In this document: positions 1-5,618 of the stretch, piece after piece | How positions within the stretch are numbered: the stretch's first letter is position 1 | How the letters are laid out: the number at the start of each line of letters is the position of its first letter | Assembly: GCA_937890655.1 (NCBI GenBank) | Contig: CALADT010000106.1 | Location: forward strand, 1 to 6,688 | Origin: an uncultured Mucispirillum sp. | Lineage (GTDB): Bacteria > Chrysiogenota > Deferribacteres > Deferribacterales > Mucispirillaceae | DNA length: 6,688 nucleotides | Reading direction: 5' to 3' | Translations under genes and position numbers: made by a program | Notes under the pieces: generated by a model | Database searches by the model: none | Told to the model about the DNA's origin: nothing | The model's input: the letters and a program-made list of their open reading frames with translations, nothing else

Positions 1-228
1 GCAGTGAGAATACCTAATAAAGAAATACTACAAAAAGCATTAATAAAATCTAACCAGCTAATAACAGCAACCAGTGTAAATGAAAGTGGTAACGATTTTT
101 TAAATAATTTGCAAGATATAATAAAGTCATTTGATATAGTTAATTTATTTATTTCAGGTAAACAGCTTTTAAACCAAAGTTCAAATATATATGATATTTC
201 AGAAAAAAATATTATAAAAATAAGATAA
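1..228 (+). CDS. Threonylcarbamoyl-AMP synthase (TsaC/YrdC family), C-terminal fragment
   Basis: The reading frame is open at the left edge and ends at TAA 226-228, giving 75 visible residues of a longer protein. The GTG at position 4 is best read as an internal valine, because the residues around it (AVRIPN) match the conserved 'vRiP' segment of the YrdC/Sua5 family. The next landmark is TATSVNESG, the family's TSAN-SG nucleotide-binding segment with Ala replaced by Val. It is followed by a 'DIIKSF...VNLFISG' stretch and SSNIYDIS, the counterpart of the usual 'STIVDL' motif, ending in IIKIR. Known role of the family: making threonylcarbamoyl-AMP from Thr, bicarbonate and ATP for t6A37 in ANN-decoding tRNAs, in the cytoplasm. 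The stop soon after the last motif indicates the short TsaC-type form without the extra Sua5 C-terminal domain. The start and N-terminal two thirds lie outside the window, so TsaC cannot be told from a YciO-type paralogue. Confidence 0.8.
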   Translation, partial: AVRIPNKEILQKALIKSNQLITATSVNESGNDFLNNLQDIIKSFDIVNLFISGKQLLNQSSNIYDISEKNIIKIR

Positions 229-303
229 TTTTGCAATTTTTATATGCTTATTTAAAATAGAACAAATTATTTGCATTTATACAAAAAAAAATAAATTCTT
301 TAG

Positions 304-332
304 TTGACAACTATGCTGTAAAATAGTATATA
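304..332 (+). promoter_or_regulatory. Sigma70-type promoter of the triheme cytochrome gene
   Basis: A perfect -35 hexamer TTGACA (304-309) is followed after exactly 17 bp by TATATA (327-332), a 5/6 match to the -10 consensus. A start near 339 would leave an untranslated leader of about 24 nt before the ATG at 363. The 10-bp palindrome ACATTAATGT (334-343) covers the predicted start site and could be an operator, although palindromes this short and AT-rich arise easily by chance. The consensus quality suggests high expression of the cytochrome. Confidence 0.75.
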
Positions 333-362
333 TACATTAATGTGTAATATAAGGAGATTGAT

Positions 363-722
363 ATGAAAAAAGTTATCTTGCTAGCTATGGCTGCTTTGTT
401 TGCTTTTGCTGCAACATCATATGCACAAACAGTGCCAGCTGACAAACAACAAATTAACTTAAAAGAAGCTTGGAATATTAAAGCTACTCAAAAAGGCGTA
501 TTATTTGACCATAACGCCCATTTAGCAAAATTAAATAACAAATGTGATTCTTGTCACAACTCACCACAAGGTGGAACAAAAATAAACCTTCAAGGTGATA
601 TTAAAGGTGCAGGCCCTAAAAATGTAGCTCACAACTTCTGTTGGTCTTGCCATGACAAGTTTCCAAAACCAAACAAAACTCCTGGTAAAACTTGTACAAA
701 ATGTCATACATTACCAAAATAA
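363..722 (+). CDS. Periplasmic triheme cytochrome c7-type protein
   Basis: A 119-residue precursor with a clear Sec signal peptide (MKKV start, hydrophobic core, cleavage probably after SYA at residue 21), leaving a mature protein of about 98 residues. Three CXXCH haem-attachment motifs are visible: CDSCH (61-65), CWSCH (93-97) and CTKCH (111-115). The mature part has exactly six histidines: three in the motifs plus H50, H53 and H90. This is the number needed for three bis-His haems. The order FxHxxH - CXXCH - AH - CXXCH - CXXCH is that of the c7/PpcA-type cytochromes of Geobacter and relatives. The mature chain is longer than PpcA (71 residues), mainly from a longer N-terminus and a longer stretch between haem motifs 1 and 2. 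Expected role, by family: a soluble low-potential periplasmic electron carrier in anaerobic respiration; the actual partner is not shown here. The start is supported by AAGGAG (351-356) 6 nt upstream. The gene is a monocistronic unit with its own promoter and terminator. Confidence 0.9.
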   Translation: MKKVILLAMAALFAFAATSYAQTVPADKQQINLKEAWNIKATQKGVLFDHNAHLAKLNNKCDSCHNSPQGGTKINLQGDIKGAGPKNVAHNFCWSCHDKFPKPNKTPGKTCTKCHTLPK

Positions 723-730
723 ATGAATTA

Positions 731-758
731 AAAGCTCTGTTATAACAGAGCTTTTTTT
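731..758 (+). terminator. Rho-independent terminator of the cytochrome gene
   Basis: The perfect 18-bp palindrome GCTCTGTTATAACAGAGC (734-751) is flanked by A residues and followed by seven T (752-758). As RNA it forms a GC-containing stem with a small AU loop and a U tract. It lies 8 bp after the cytochrome stop codon. Confidence 0.9.
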
Positions 759-1200
759 ATTTAAAATAATCAATACACAATAATCATTTCTACCCTATTT
801 ATCACTATTAAATATTAAGATTTTAATTATATTTTTTAACTTTATTTTTTAATAAAAGATTTATAATAAATCATATAAAATCATGAAAACAACAAAATCA
901 CTTCTTCTCTATTTACCCATACTAAATATTAAGATTTTAGTTATATTTCTTAAATGTTATATTTTAATGATACATTTAATATATAATAACATTACAAAAA
1001 TAATGCGTTATATTCTAATTAATCACTACTACATAGTAATATTTAATCATTTCTTATAATTTTTCTTATTTTTAATTATTTTTATAACATACTTCTATAT
1101 ATAACAAAAATAAAACAACAGGTATATTTTAGTTAACATTTATGTAGACATTGTTAAATTTTTATTTTTACACTTGTATTTTTTTTATTTTTTATTACAC
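759..1200. other. Gene-free AT-rich intergenic stretch
   Basis: No convincing protein gene, tRNA or rRNA is visible on either strand. The stretch is very AT-rich and holds the imperfect direct repeat described separately (782-839 and 896-953). Near its right end is a nested inverted repeat: TTAACA (1133-1138) with TGTTAA (1152-1157), enclosing ATGT-AG-ACAT (1142-1151). It could be a protein-binding site upstream of the candidate RNA, but its arms are short and partly asymmetric. It is long for an intergenic gap when the neighbouring genes are spaced more tightly. Confidence 0.6.
782..953. repeat. Imperfect 58-bp direct repeat, 114-bp offset
   Basis: Positions 782-839 and 896-953 align without gaps: 49 of 58 bases are identical by hand count. 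The best-conserved core is CTATTTA at the left and TAAATATTAAGATTTTA (809-825 and 923-939) in the right half. The 56 bp between the copies are not obviously repeated. A third copy 114 bp further on is not recognisable, although 1021-1070 holds loosely similar TTAATCATTTCTT-like sequence. It could be a decayed tandem duplication, a remnant of an intergenic repeat family, or twin binding sites. No function is assigned. Confidence 0.7.
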
Positions 1201-1319
1201 TATAATGAAGATAAAAACATCTATTTTATCTACTTTTCCCGTATAATAATCAAATATAAACATTTCCCCTGTTTTATATTTGAAAAACTAAGTGGTTTTA
1301 TTTATAAAACCACTTTTTT
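1201..1319 (+). ncRNA. Candidate small RNA or leader attenuator with two stem-loops
   Basis: A perfect TATAAT (1201-1206) could serve as a -10 box, with transcription from about 1213. There is no good -35 at the usual spacing; TTGTAT at 1174-1179 is 21 bp away. Downstream are two hairpins. The first pairs 1251-1260 with 1273-1282 (10 bp, all AT except one outer C-G pair). CA/TG can extend it past a one-base bulge, leaving the loop UUUCCCC (1263-1269). The second is an 11-bp perfect stem (1290-1300 with 1305-1315), loop UUUA, running into six T (1314-1319), i.e. a terminator. A second C/U-rich run, CUUUUCCC, lies at 1233-1240. The cytochrome transcript is already terminated at 758, so this second terminator implies a separate transcript of about 107 nt or an attenuated leader of the phosphoesterase gene. 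No known RNA family is recognised. Confidence 0.4.
1290..1319 (+). terminator. Rho-independent terminator upstream of the phosphoesterase gene
   Basis: The stem AAGTGGTTTTA (1290-1300) pairs perfectly with TAAAACCACTT (1305-1315) around a four-base loop and is followed by T residues to 1319. No protein gene lies between it and the preceding terminator, so it must end either an RNA-only transcript or a regulated leader. Confidence 0.75.
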
Positions 1320-1320
1320 A

Positions 1321-1349
1321 TTGCTAGTTATTAATAATGTGAGTATAGT
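1321..1349 (+). promoter_or_regulatory. Promoter of the metallophosphoesterase gene
   Basis: TTGCTA (1321-1326, 4/6 to the -35 consensus) is spaced 17 bp from TATAGT (1344-1349, 5/6 to the -10 consensus). A start near 1356 would give a leader of about 26 nt. The -35 begins just after the T tract of the preceding terminator, so the gene can be read independently of whatever ends at 1319. Confidence 0.5.
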
Positions 1350-1371
1350 TATTATAAACATTATCTTAAAT

Positions 1372-1376
1372 GGGAG
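1372..1376 (+). promoter_or_regulatory. Ribosome binding site that fixes the phosphoesterase start
   Basis: GGGAG lies 5 nt before the ATG at 1382. An in-frame ATG at 1370 overlaps this Shine-Dalgarno sequence and has no ribosome binding site of its own, so the longer version with four more residues is unlikely. Confidence 0.75.
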
Positions 1377-1381
1377 TAATC

Positions 1382-2494
1382 ATGGGTATTTTAATTATGA
1401 TATTAGTGCAAAACTTATTACTTGGCACATATGTTTCCATAAGACTTTATATGGCTTTTTTCACTAAATATTCTATGTGGGTAGTAATAACTATTCTGCT
1501 TTTAATAAATAATTTATTTTTAATTACAAGGGTATTAAATAAATACTTAAATGTGCATGTACCAGAATTTATTACATTTCTTGCCCATATTATACTAGGT
1601 ATTACCATATATTTAGTTATGCTTTATTTGGCAACAGATTTAATACGTTTAATATTTAAAGCTTTAGGCAAACCATTTATAACAAATACGTTACAAGGTG
1701 TTATTGTTACATCACTTACTATAATAATATTTATATATGGTTACATTAACAGCCACTATACTCATATTACAGAATATAATATTGCACTAGATAAACCACT
1801 TAATAAACCTTTAAAAATAGTTGCACTTGCTGACTTACATATTGGTGCAGATATGAGCCAAAGAAGGCTTTTTAAAGAAGTAGAAATCATTAATAACCAA
1901 AAACCCGATATAATTATGATTTCTGGTGATGTAATAGACCATGATGTAAAAGATATTCAAGCTGGTCATTTAGAAGCCTTTAATCAATTAAAAGCACCAC
2001 TTGGTGTTTATGCAGTTTATGGCAACCATGAATATTACAGTGGCACTTTTGATGAAGTAATGGATATTTTTAATAAAGCAGGGTTTAAAACTTTAGTAGA
2101 TAACGCAACATATATAGATGAATATGGGTTTTATATTTTAGGTAGAGATAGCCTTCGTCATACAAATTCTGACGGTAGTGAACGAAAATCCATGAGCGAA
2201 TTAGCACCATTAATAGAAGATAAATCAAAACCTATTATTATATTAGACCATGTTCCAAAAGGGTTAGCAGACGGTAAATCTATTAACGCTGATATTCAGT
2301 TTTCAGGCCATACCCATGACGGACAGTTTTTCCCTATGAACTTAATTGTTAGAGCTATTAATGTGATATCCCATGGTATGATTATAGATAAGGGATTTTA
2401 TTATATAGTAACAAGTGGATTAGGGCTTTGGGGGCCACCTATGAGAGTGGGAACAAAATCTGAAATAATGGTTTTAAATGTTACAGGAAAATAA
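1382..2494 (+). CDS. Membrane-anchored calcineurin-like metallophosphoesterase (YkuE-like)
   Basis: A 370-residue protein. The N-terminal third is hydrophobic, with about four membrane segments (roughly residues 2-22, 33-52, 64-87, 106-123). From about residue 145 there is a calcineurin-like phosphoesterase domain with all metal-site motifs in order: DLH (D151, H153), GDxxD (D183), GNHE (N215, H216), DH (H290) and GHTH (H310, H312). The domain should therefore be a working two-metal phosphohydrolase. The arrangement of helices followed by this domain and ending in a 'SGLGLWGPPMRVG'-type segment is common in YkuE-like proteins. The substrate cannot be read from sequence. Family members include phosphodiesterases acting on lipid-linked substrates, and the chlamydial UDP-2,3-diacylglucosamine hydrolase LpxG is one branch, so a role in envelope lipid metabolism is possible but is inference. 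The start is set by GGGAG at 1372. The gene stands alone, with its own promoter and terminator, converging on the next gene. Confidence 0.88.
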   Translation: MGILIMILVQNLLLGTYVSIRLYMAFFTKYSMWVVITILLLINNLFLITRVLNKYLNVHVPEFITFLAHIILGITIYLVMLYLATDLIRLIFKALGKPFITNTLQGVIVTSLTIIIFIYGYINSHYTHITEYNIALDKPLNKPLKIVALADLHIGADMSQRRLFKEVEIINNQKPDIIMISGDVIDHDVKDIQAGHLEAFNQLKAPLGVYAVYGNHEYYSGTFDEVMDIFNKAGFKTLVDNATYIDEYGFYILGRDSLRHTNSDGSERKSMSELAPLIEDKSKPIIILDHVPKGLADGKSINADIQFSGHTHDGQFFPMNLIVRAINVISHGMIIDKGFYYIVTSGLGLWGPPMRVGTKSEIMVLNVTGK

Positions 2495-2500
2495 AATATT

Positions 2501-2527
2501 AGGCAGAATAAATTTCTGCCTTTTTTT
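2501..2527 (+). terminator. Terminator of the phosphoesterase gene, possibly bidirectional
   Basis: GGCAGAA (2502-2508) pairs with TTCTGCC (2514-2520) around a five-base loop, followed by seven T (2521-2527). It lies between two converging genes. Read on the minus strand the same stem is followed by a broken U-rich run (TAATATTTTATTTT), so it may also stop transcripts of the TPR gene, less efficiently. Confidence 0.9.
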
Positions 2528-2537
2528 ATAAATAAAT

Positions 2538-3986
2538 TTAAAGATTTTTTAATTTTTGGGTTGCTTGGTTTTTTATATTTTTAGGTGCGTTTTCATTTGA
2601 TATAATTACATTATACATTCTTTTTGCATCATCTTTCATGCCCTTATTTTCATATATATTACCAGCATAATAAGCAGATTGAATATTACCATCAAGAGCG
2701 ACAGAGTCTTCATAAAATTTTAAAGCATTTTCTAATTGGTTTTGTGATTGGTTTAAATAACCAGATACAAATAAAACATGGATTATTTTTCCTGCTTCTA
2801 AATAATATTTTGATTGTATCATTAAAACAGCAAGCTGGCTTAAAAGTTTTGTATCTTTCATACCGTTTGTAACAGAAACTTGAAATGCCATATTAGGATT
2901 TTTTAGTTTTAAATACATAAGTGCAATATTTGCACTTAATTCATCACTTTTTTTAAGAGCTAATGCGTTTACATAATATTCTATCGCCCTTTGATACTGC
3001 CCTGCATTTTTTGCTTTATTACCTGTTGCTATATATTGGTTATATAATGATACAGTGCTTGCACCAACCGTCCCAACAGGTTCTTTGCTTTTAATCACTT
3101 TCACTTCACTAATATTATTTGCAGAACTACTTTCTTTAACACTTGTTACACTTGGCTTTACTTCTTTTACAGTTACCTGTGGTTTATTTGTGCTAACATT
3201 TATATTTGCATTAGTTGATGTATTTATATTACTATTTACATTATTTTTTTCATTTTTTTTTACGTCTTCTTCCTTATTACCACTTGTTACTTCGCTTTCA
3301 TCTGCACCATAAACATTTGGCGAAACAACAAATAACTGGTTAGCAGGAATAATATTATCAGGACCAACACTTTTTGTTTCCTGCTTAGTAGTAGTGCTAG
3401 TAGTATTAATTGTATTTGCAACTTGTGGTGTAGCAACTTCTTGTTTAACAGGTTGCTGTGTAGCCTGCTGGATATTATTTACAGGGTTATTAACAACTTG
3501 TTTTTCTTGAGTAACAGCTTTTGACTGCTTAACAGGTGCACTTTTAGCTGCCATACTAGTACCACTATTATTAAGTGGTTCAGATGACCCATAAGGACGG
3601 CCTAAGGATTCCACTTTATTATTTGCAGTATTTGTATTATTTTGAGATGGTGTAACAGGCGCTTTATTTGGCTGGCTGCTAGTATCTGCAACATTTTGAG
3701 AAGAAATACCTGCTTTTTTTATTAAATTATCATCTTCTTTTTTCATGAAAAAGAAAAAAGCAATAGCTATAGAAACTAAAAGAATTGCACTAACAGCAAT
3801 AAAACCTTTAAGTGGTGCTTTATTTCCATTAATATCCCTTAACTCTGCACTTTTTACAAATTCTTTATATTTTTTAGTATTTACAATAGCATTACGAAGT
3901 GATGGTGGTGCCATCATTTTATCATCGTCATCTGTATCTAATGATTCTTTTTTCATTTTATTTAATGTATCAGTAATAAGACTCAT
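2538..3986 (-). CDS. GspB/MshN-like inner-membrane protein with periplasmic TPR domain
   Basis: A 482-residue protein when started at the ATG at 3986-3984. The N-terminus MSLITDTLNKMKKES resembles the short 'MSxIxxxLxxLxxx' cytoplasmic motif of GspB and MshN proteins of type II secretion and MSHA-type pilus systems. A 60-residue cytoplasmic part with an acidic DTDDDD cluster precedes one TM helix (about 61-81, ending FFFFMKK). Next comes a long low-complexity linker rich in Asn, Thr, Ser, Gln, Val and Lys (about 85-312), probably disordered in the periplasm. The C-terminal 170 residues are helical with TPR features: NAGQYQRAIEYYVNALAL (about 327-344), a degenerate repeat near 347-380, and QSAYYAGNIYENKGMKDDA (about 436-454). 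TPRs usually bind proteins, so a scaffold or assembly role in secretion or pili is plausible but inferred. No secretion or pilus gene is adjacent. It diverges from purF across a 237-bp gap. Confidence 0.75.
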   Translation of the reverse strand: MSLITDTLNKMKKESLDTDDDDKMMAPPSLRNAIVNTKKYKEFVKSAELRDINGNKAPLKGFIAVSAILLVSIAIAFFFFMKKEDDNLIKKAGISSQNVADTSSQPNKAPVTPSQNNTNTANNKVESLGRPYGSSEPLNNSGTSMAAKSAPVKQSKAVTQEKQVVNNPVNNIQQATQQPVKQEVATPQVANTINTTSTTTKQETKSVGPDNIIPANQLFVVSPNVYGADESEVTSGNKEEDVKKNEKNNVNSNINTSTNANINVSTNKPQVTVKEVKPSVTSVKESSSANNISEVKVIKSKEPVGTVGASTVSLYNQYIATGNKAKNAGQYQRAIEYYVNALALKKSDELSANIALMYLKLKNPNMAFQVSVTNGMKDTKLLSQLAVLMIQSKYYLEAGKIIHVLFVSGYLNQSQNQLENALKFYEDSVALDGNIQSAYYAGNIYENKGMKDDAKRMYNVIISNENAPKNIKNQATQKLKNL

Positions 3987-3992
3987 TTTTTG

Positions 3993-3996
3993 CTCC
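3993..3996 (-). promoter_or_regulatory. Ribosome binding site that fixes the TPR-protein start
   Basis: On the minus strand GGAG (3996-3993) lies 6 nt before the ATG at 3986-3984. An upstream in-frame ATG (3998-3996) overlaps this site and has no Shine-Dalgarno of its own. The 482-residue form, which begins with the MSLI motif typical of the family, is therefore preferred over the 486-residue one. Confidence 0.75.
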
Positions 3997-4013
3997 ATAA
4001 ATATAATCTATCA

Positions 4014-4042
4014 TTAATATATGTAATACATATAAAAATCAA
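4014..4042 (-). promoter_or_regulatory. Candidate promoter of the TPR-protein gene
   Basis: On the minus strand TTGATT (4042-4037) is spaced 17 bp from TATTAA (4019-4014), each a 4/6 match. The start would be near 4007, about 20 nt before the ATG. Given the AT-richness this is only the best of several weak options. The perfect palindrome at 4018-4034 fills the spacer, as an operator would. Confidence 0.35.
4018..4034. repeat. Perfect 17-bp palindrome, possible operator
   Basis: TATATGTA (4018-4025), a central A (4026) and TACATATA (4027-4034) form an exact palindrome with 8-bp arms. It lies inside the candidate promoter of the TPR-protein gene. It could be an operator, but alternating AT sequence produces such symmetry readily. 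Confidence 0.5.
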
Positions 4043-4126
4043 GTATTTTATATATAAAAGCAATATTTTTTCATAATTTAATCACTTTTTATATGCTATT
4101 TTCAACATATGTTTACAATAATATGA

Positions 4127-4161
4127 TTTTCTTGTAAAAAATATTAAATATTACAAGAAAA
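4127..4161. repeat. 11-bp inverted repeat in the divergent promoter region
   Basis: TTTTCTTGTAA (4127-4137) and TTACAAGAAAA (4151-4161) are exact reverse complements separated by 13 bp. The arm centres are 24 bp apart, a little over two helical turns. No T tract follows on either strand, so it does not look like a terminator. It sits just upstream of the purF -35 box, the usual place for a regulator binding site. It does not resemble the E. coli PurR operator or the Bacillus PurBox as I know them. Confidence 0.6.
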
Positions 4162-4164
4162 ATA

Positions 4165-4193
4165 ATGACAATTATATTCTCTTATGATATAAG
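4165..4193 (+). promoter_or_regulatory. Extended -10 promoter of purF
   Basis: ATGACA (4165-4170, 5/6) is spaced 17 bp from TATAAG (4188-4193, 5/6), which is preceded by TG at 4185-4186 in the extended -10 position. A start near 4200 gives a leader of about 24 nt, too short for a purine riboswitch. Any purine control would therefore have to be by a protein regulator, for example at the inverted repeat at 4127-4161. Confidence 0.65.
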
Positions 4194-4223
4194 AAAGACT
4201 ACTAAACATAAAAAGGTGTTATA

Positions 4224-5609
4224 ATGACAGATGGGTTAGATAAATTTCATGACGAATGTGCCATAGCAGGAATTTATGGTAATCATGAAGCAGCAAAACT
4301 TGTATATTTAGCATTATATGCGCAACAGCATAGGGGCCAACAAGGCACAGGTATTGCGGCTTTTGACGGCGAACATATACATGCTGAAAAAAGAGAAGGT
4401 CTTGTAGCTGATGTTTATACAAAAAAACGTCTTAAAAGATTAACTGGTAAAATAGCTATCGGTCATAACCGTTACCCTACTGACGGAATATTTTCCACTA
4501 GGAATTTACAGCCTGTTATAGCAGAACTACCTATTGGTGATTGTGCTTTGGCTTATAATGGTAACCTTATTAATGCCTTTAAAATCAGAAAGCAACTTAT
4601 AAAAGAAGGTGCTATCTTCTCCACAGGGACAGATTCTGAAACTATTATGCATATGCTTGCAAAACGTTTAAATAAAGAAGACTTAATCACAGGTTTAGCT
4701 AATGTAATGAAAGAAATTACAGGTGCATATTCTATGGTGTTTATGGCTGATAATAAACTTATTGCCATGAGAGACCCAAAAGGGTTACGTCCACTTGCTA
4801 TGGGTATGATGAAAGATGGATATGTGTTTGTTAGTGAAACAGTTGCGCTAGATTTAATAGATGCTCATTTTATTAGAGAAATAGAACCTGGAGAAATGGT
4901 TGTTGTGGATGCTTCAGGAATGCAGTCATTTTTCCCAAATGGTGAAACAAAACACCCTACTCCATGTATTTTTGAACATGTATATTTTGCCCGCCCTGAT
5001 TCTTTTATGTTTGGTCAATCAGTTTATGAAGTTAGGAAAGATTTTGGTAGAGTTTTAGCAAGGGAATGCCCTGTGGAAGCAGATATGGTTATTCCTGTTC
5101 CTGATTCTGGTATTACTGCTACTATTGGTTATTCCGAAGAAAGTAAAATACCTTTTGAGTTAGGTATAATAAGAAACCACTATGTTGGTAGAACATTTAT
5201 TGAACCAAGCCAAAATATAAGAGATTTTGGTGTTAAAATAAAACTAAACCCTGTTAAAAACTTAATAAAAGGTAAACGTATAGTTGTGGTTGATGACTCT
5301 ATTGTAAGAGGCACAACAAGTAAAAAGATTGTTAAACTTTTAAGAGATGCAGGCGCTAAAGAAATCCATATGAGAATATCTGCAGCCCCTACAAGCTACC
5401 CTTGTTATTATGGGATAGATACTCCTACAAAAAAAGAACTTATATCAAATACCCACACACAAGAGGAAATAAGGAAATTTATAGGTGCAGATACGTTAGG
5501 TTATATATCTCTTGATGGTATGAAAAGCGTATTAAGGAACAATAATTTTTGCTTTGCTTGCTTTACAGGGGAATACCCTATTGACCCTGCTGATTTATTA
5601 GAGGATTAG
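4224..5609 (+). CDS. purF: Amidophosphoribosyltransferase (glutamine PRPP amidotransferase)
   Basis: A 461-residue cytoplasmic enzyme for the first committed step of purine synthesis: PRPP + glutamine + water to 5-phosphoribosylamine, glutamate and pyrophosphate. The N-terminal Ntn-hydrolase glutaminase domain begins with an 11-residue propeptide, then the catalytic Cys12 in ECAIAGIYG. Further landmarks are QQHRGQQGTG (34-43), HNRYPTDG (81-88), YNGNL (111-115) and GTDSE (135-139). The C-terminal phosphoribosyltransferase domain shows PVPDSG (291-296), RNHYVGRTF (317-325) and the PRPP loop VVVDDSIVRGTTS (354-366). Cys248, Cys394 and the pair C443-F-A-C446 fall where the Bacillus-type enzyme holds its [4Fe-4S] cluster, so this is the propeptide-processed, iron-sulfur form. 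The length is normal for the family. The start is supported by AAGGTG (4213-4218). No other purine gene is adjacent; a barrel gene follows 9 bp later. Confidence 0.97.
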   Translation: MTDGLDKFHDECAIAGIYGNHEAAKLVYLALYAQQHRGQQGTGIAAFDGEHIHAEKREGLVADVYTKKRLKRLTGKIAIGHNRYPTDGIFSTRNLQPVIAELPIGDCALAYNGNLINAFKIRKQLIKEGAIFSTGTDSETIMHMLAKRLNKEDLITGLANVMKEITGAYSMVFMADNKLIAMRDPKGLRPLAMGMMKDGYVFVSETVALDLIDAHFIREIEPGEMVVVDASGMQSFFPNGETKHPTPCIFEHVYFARPDSFMFGQSVYEVRKDFGRVLARECPVEADMVIPVPDSGITATIGYSEESKIPFELGIIRNHYVGRTFIEPSQNIRDFGVKIKLNPVKNLIKGKRIVVVDDSIVRGTTSKKIVKLLRDAGAKEIHMRISAAPTSYPCYYGIDTPTKKELISNTHTQEEIRKFIGADTLGYISLDGMKSVLRNNNFCFACFTGEYPIDPADLLED

Positions 5610-5618
5610 TATAAATTA

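Noticed and set aside
759..1380. CRISPR array, insertion sequence or tRNA in the long intergenic gap
   Set aside because: There are only two imperfect repeat copies, no regular spacers, no transposase remnant or terminal inverted repeats, and no cloverleaf or conserved T-loop sequence.
1174..1467. A 97-codon open frame on the plus strand beginning with MYFFYFLL
   Set aside because: It crosses the terminator hairpin and the phosphoesterase promoter, overlaps the start of the real gene in another frame, has no ribosome binding site, and its product is only a reflection of AT-rich codons (Ile, Phe, Tyr, Asn).
2624..4017. Several 80-90-codon open frames on the plus strand opposite the TPR-protein gene
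   Set aside because: They lie antisense to a well-supported coding sequence, lack ribosome binding sites, and encode no recognisable motifs; the low-complexity linker leaves the opposite strand open by composition.
4200..4223. Possible purine riboswitch in the purF leader
   Set aside because: The predicted leader is only about 24 nt and no three-way-junction sequence is present, so a purine riboswitch cannot fit.
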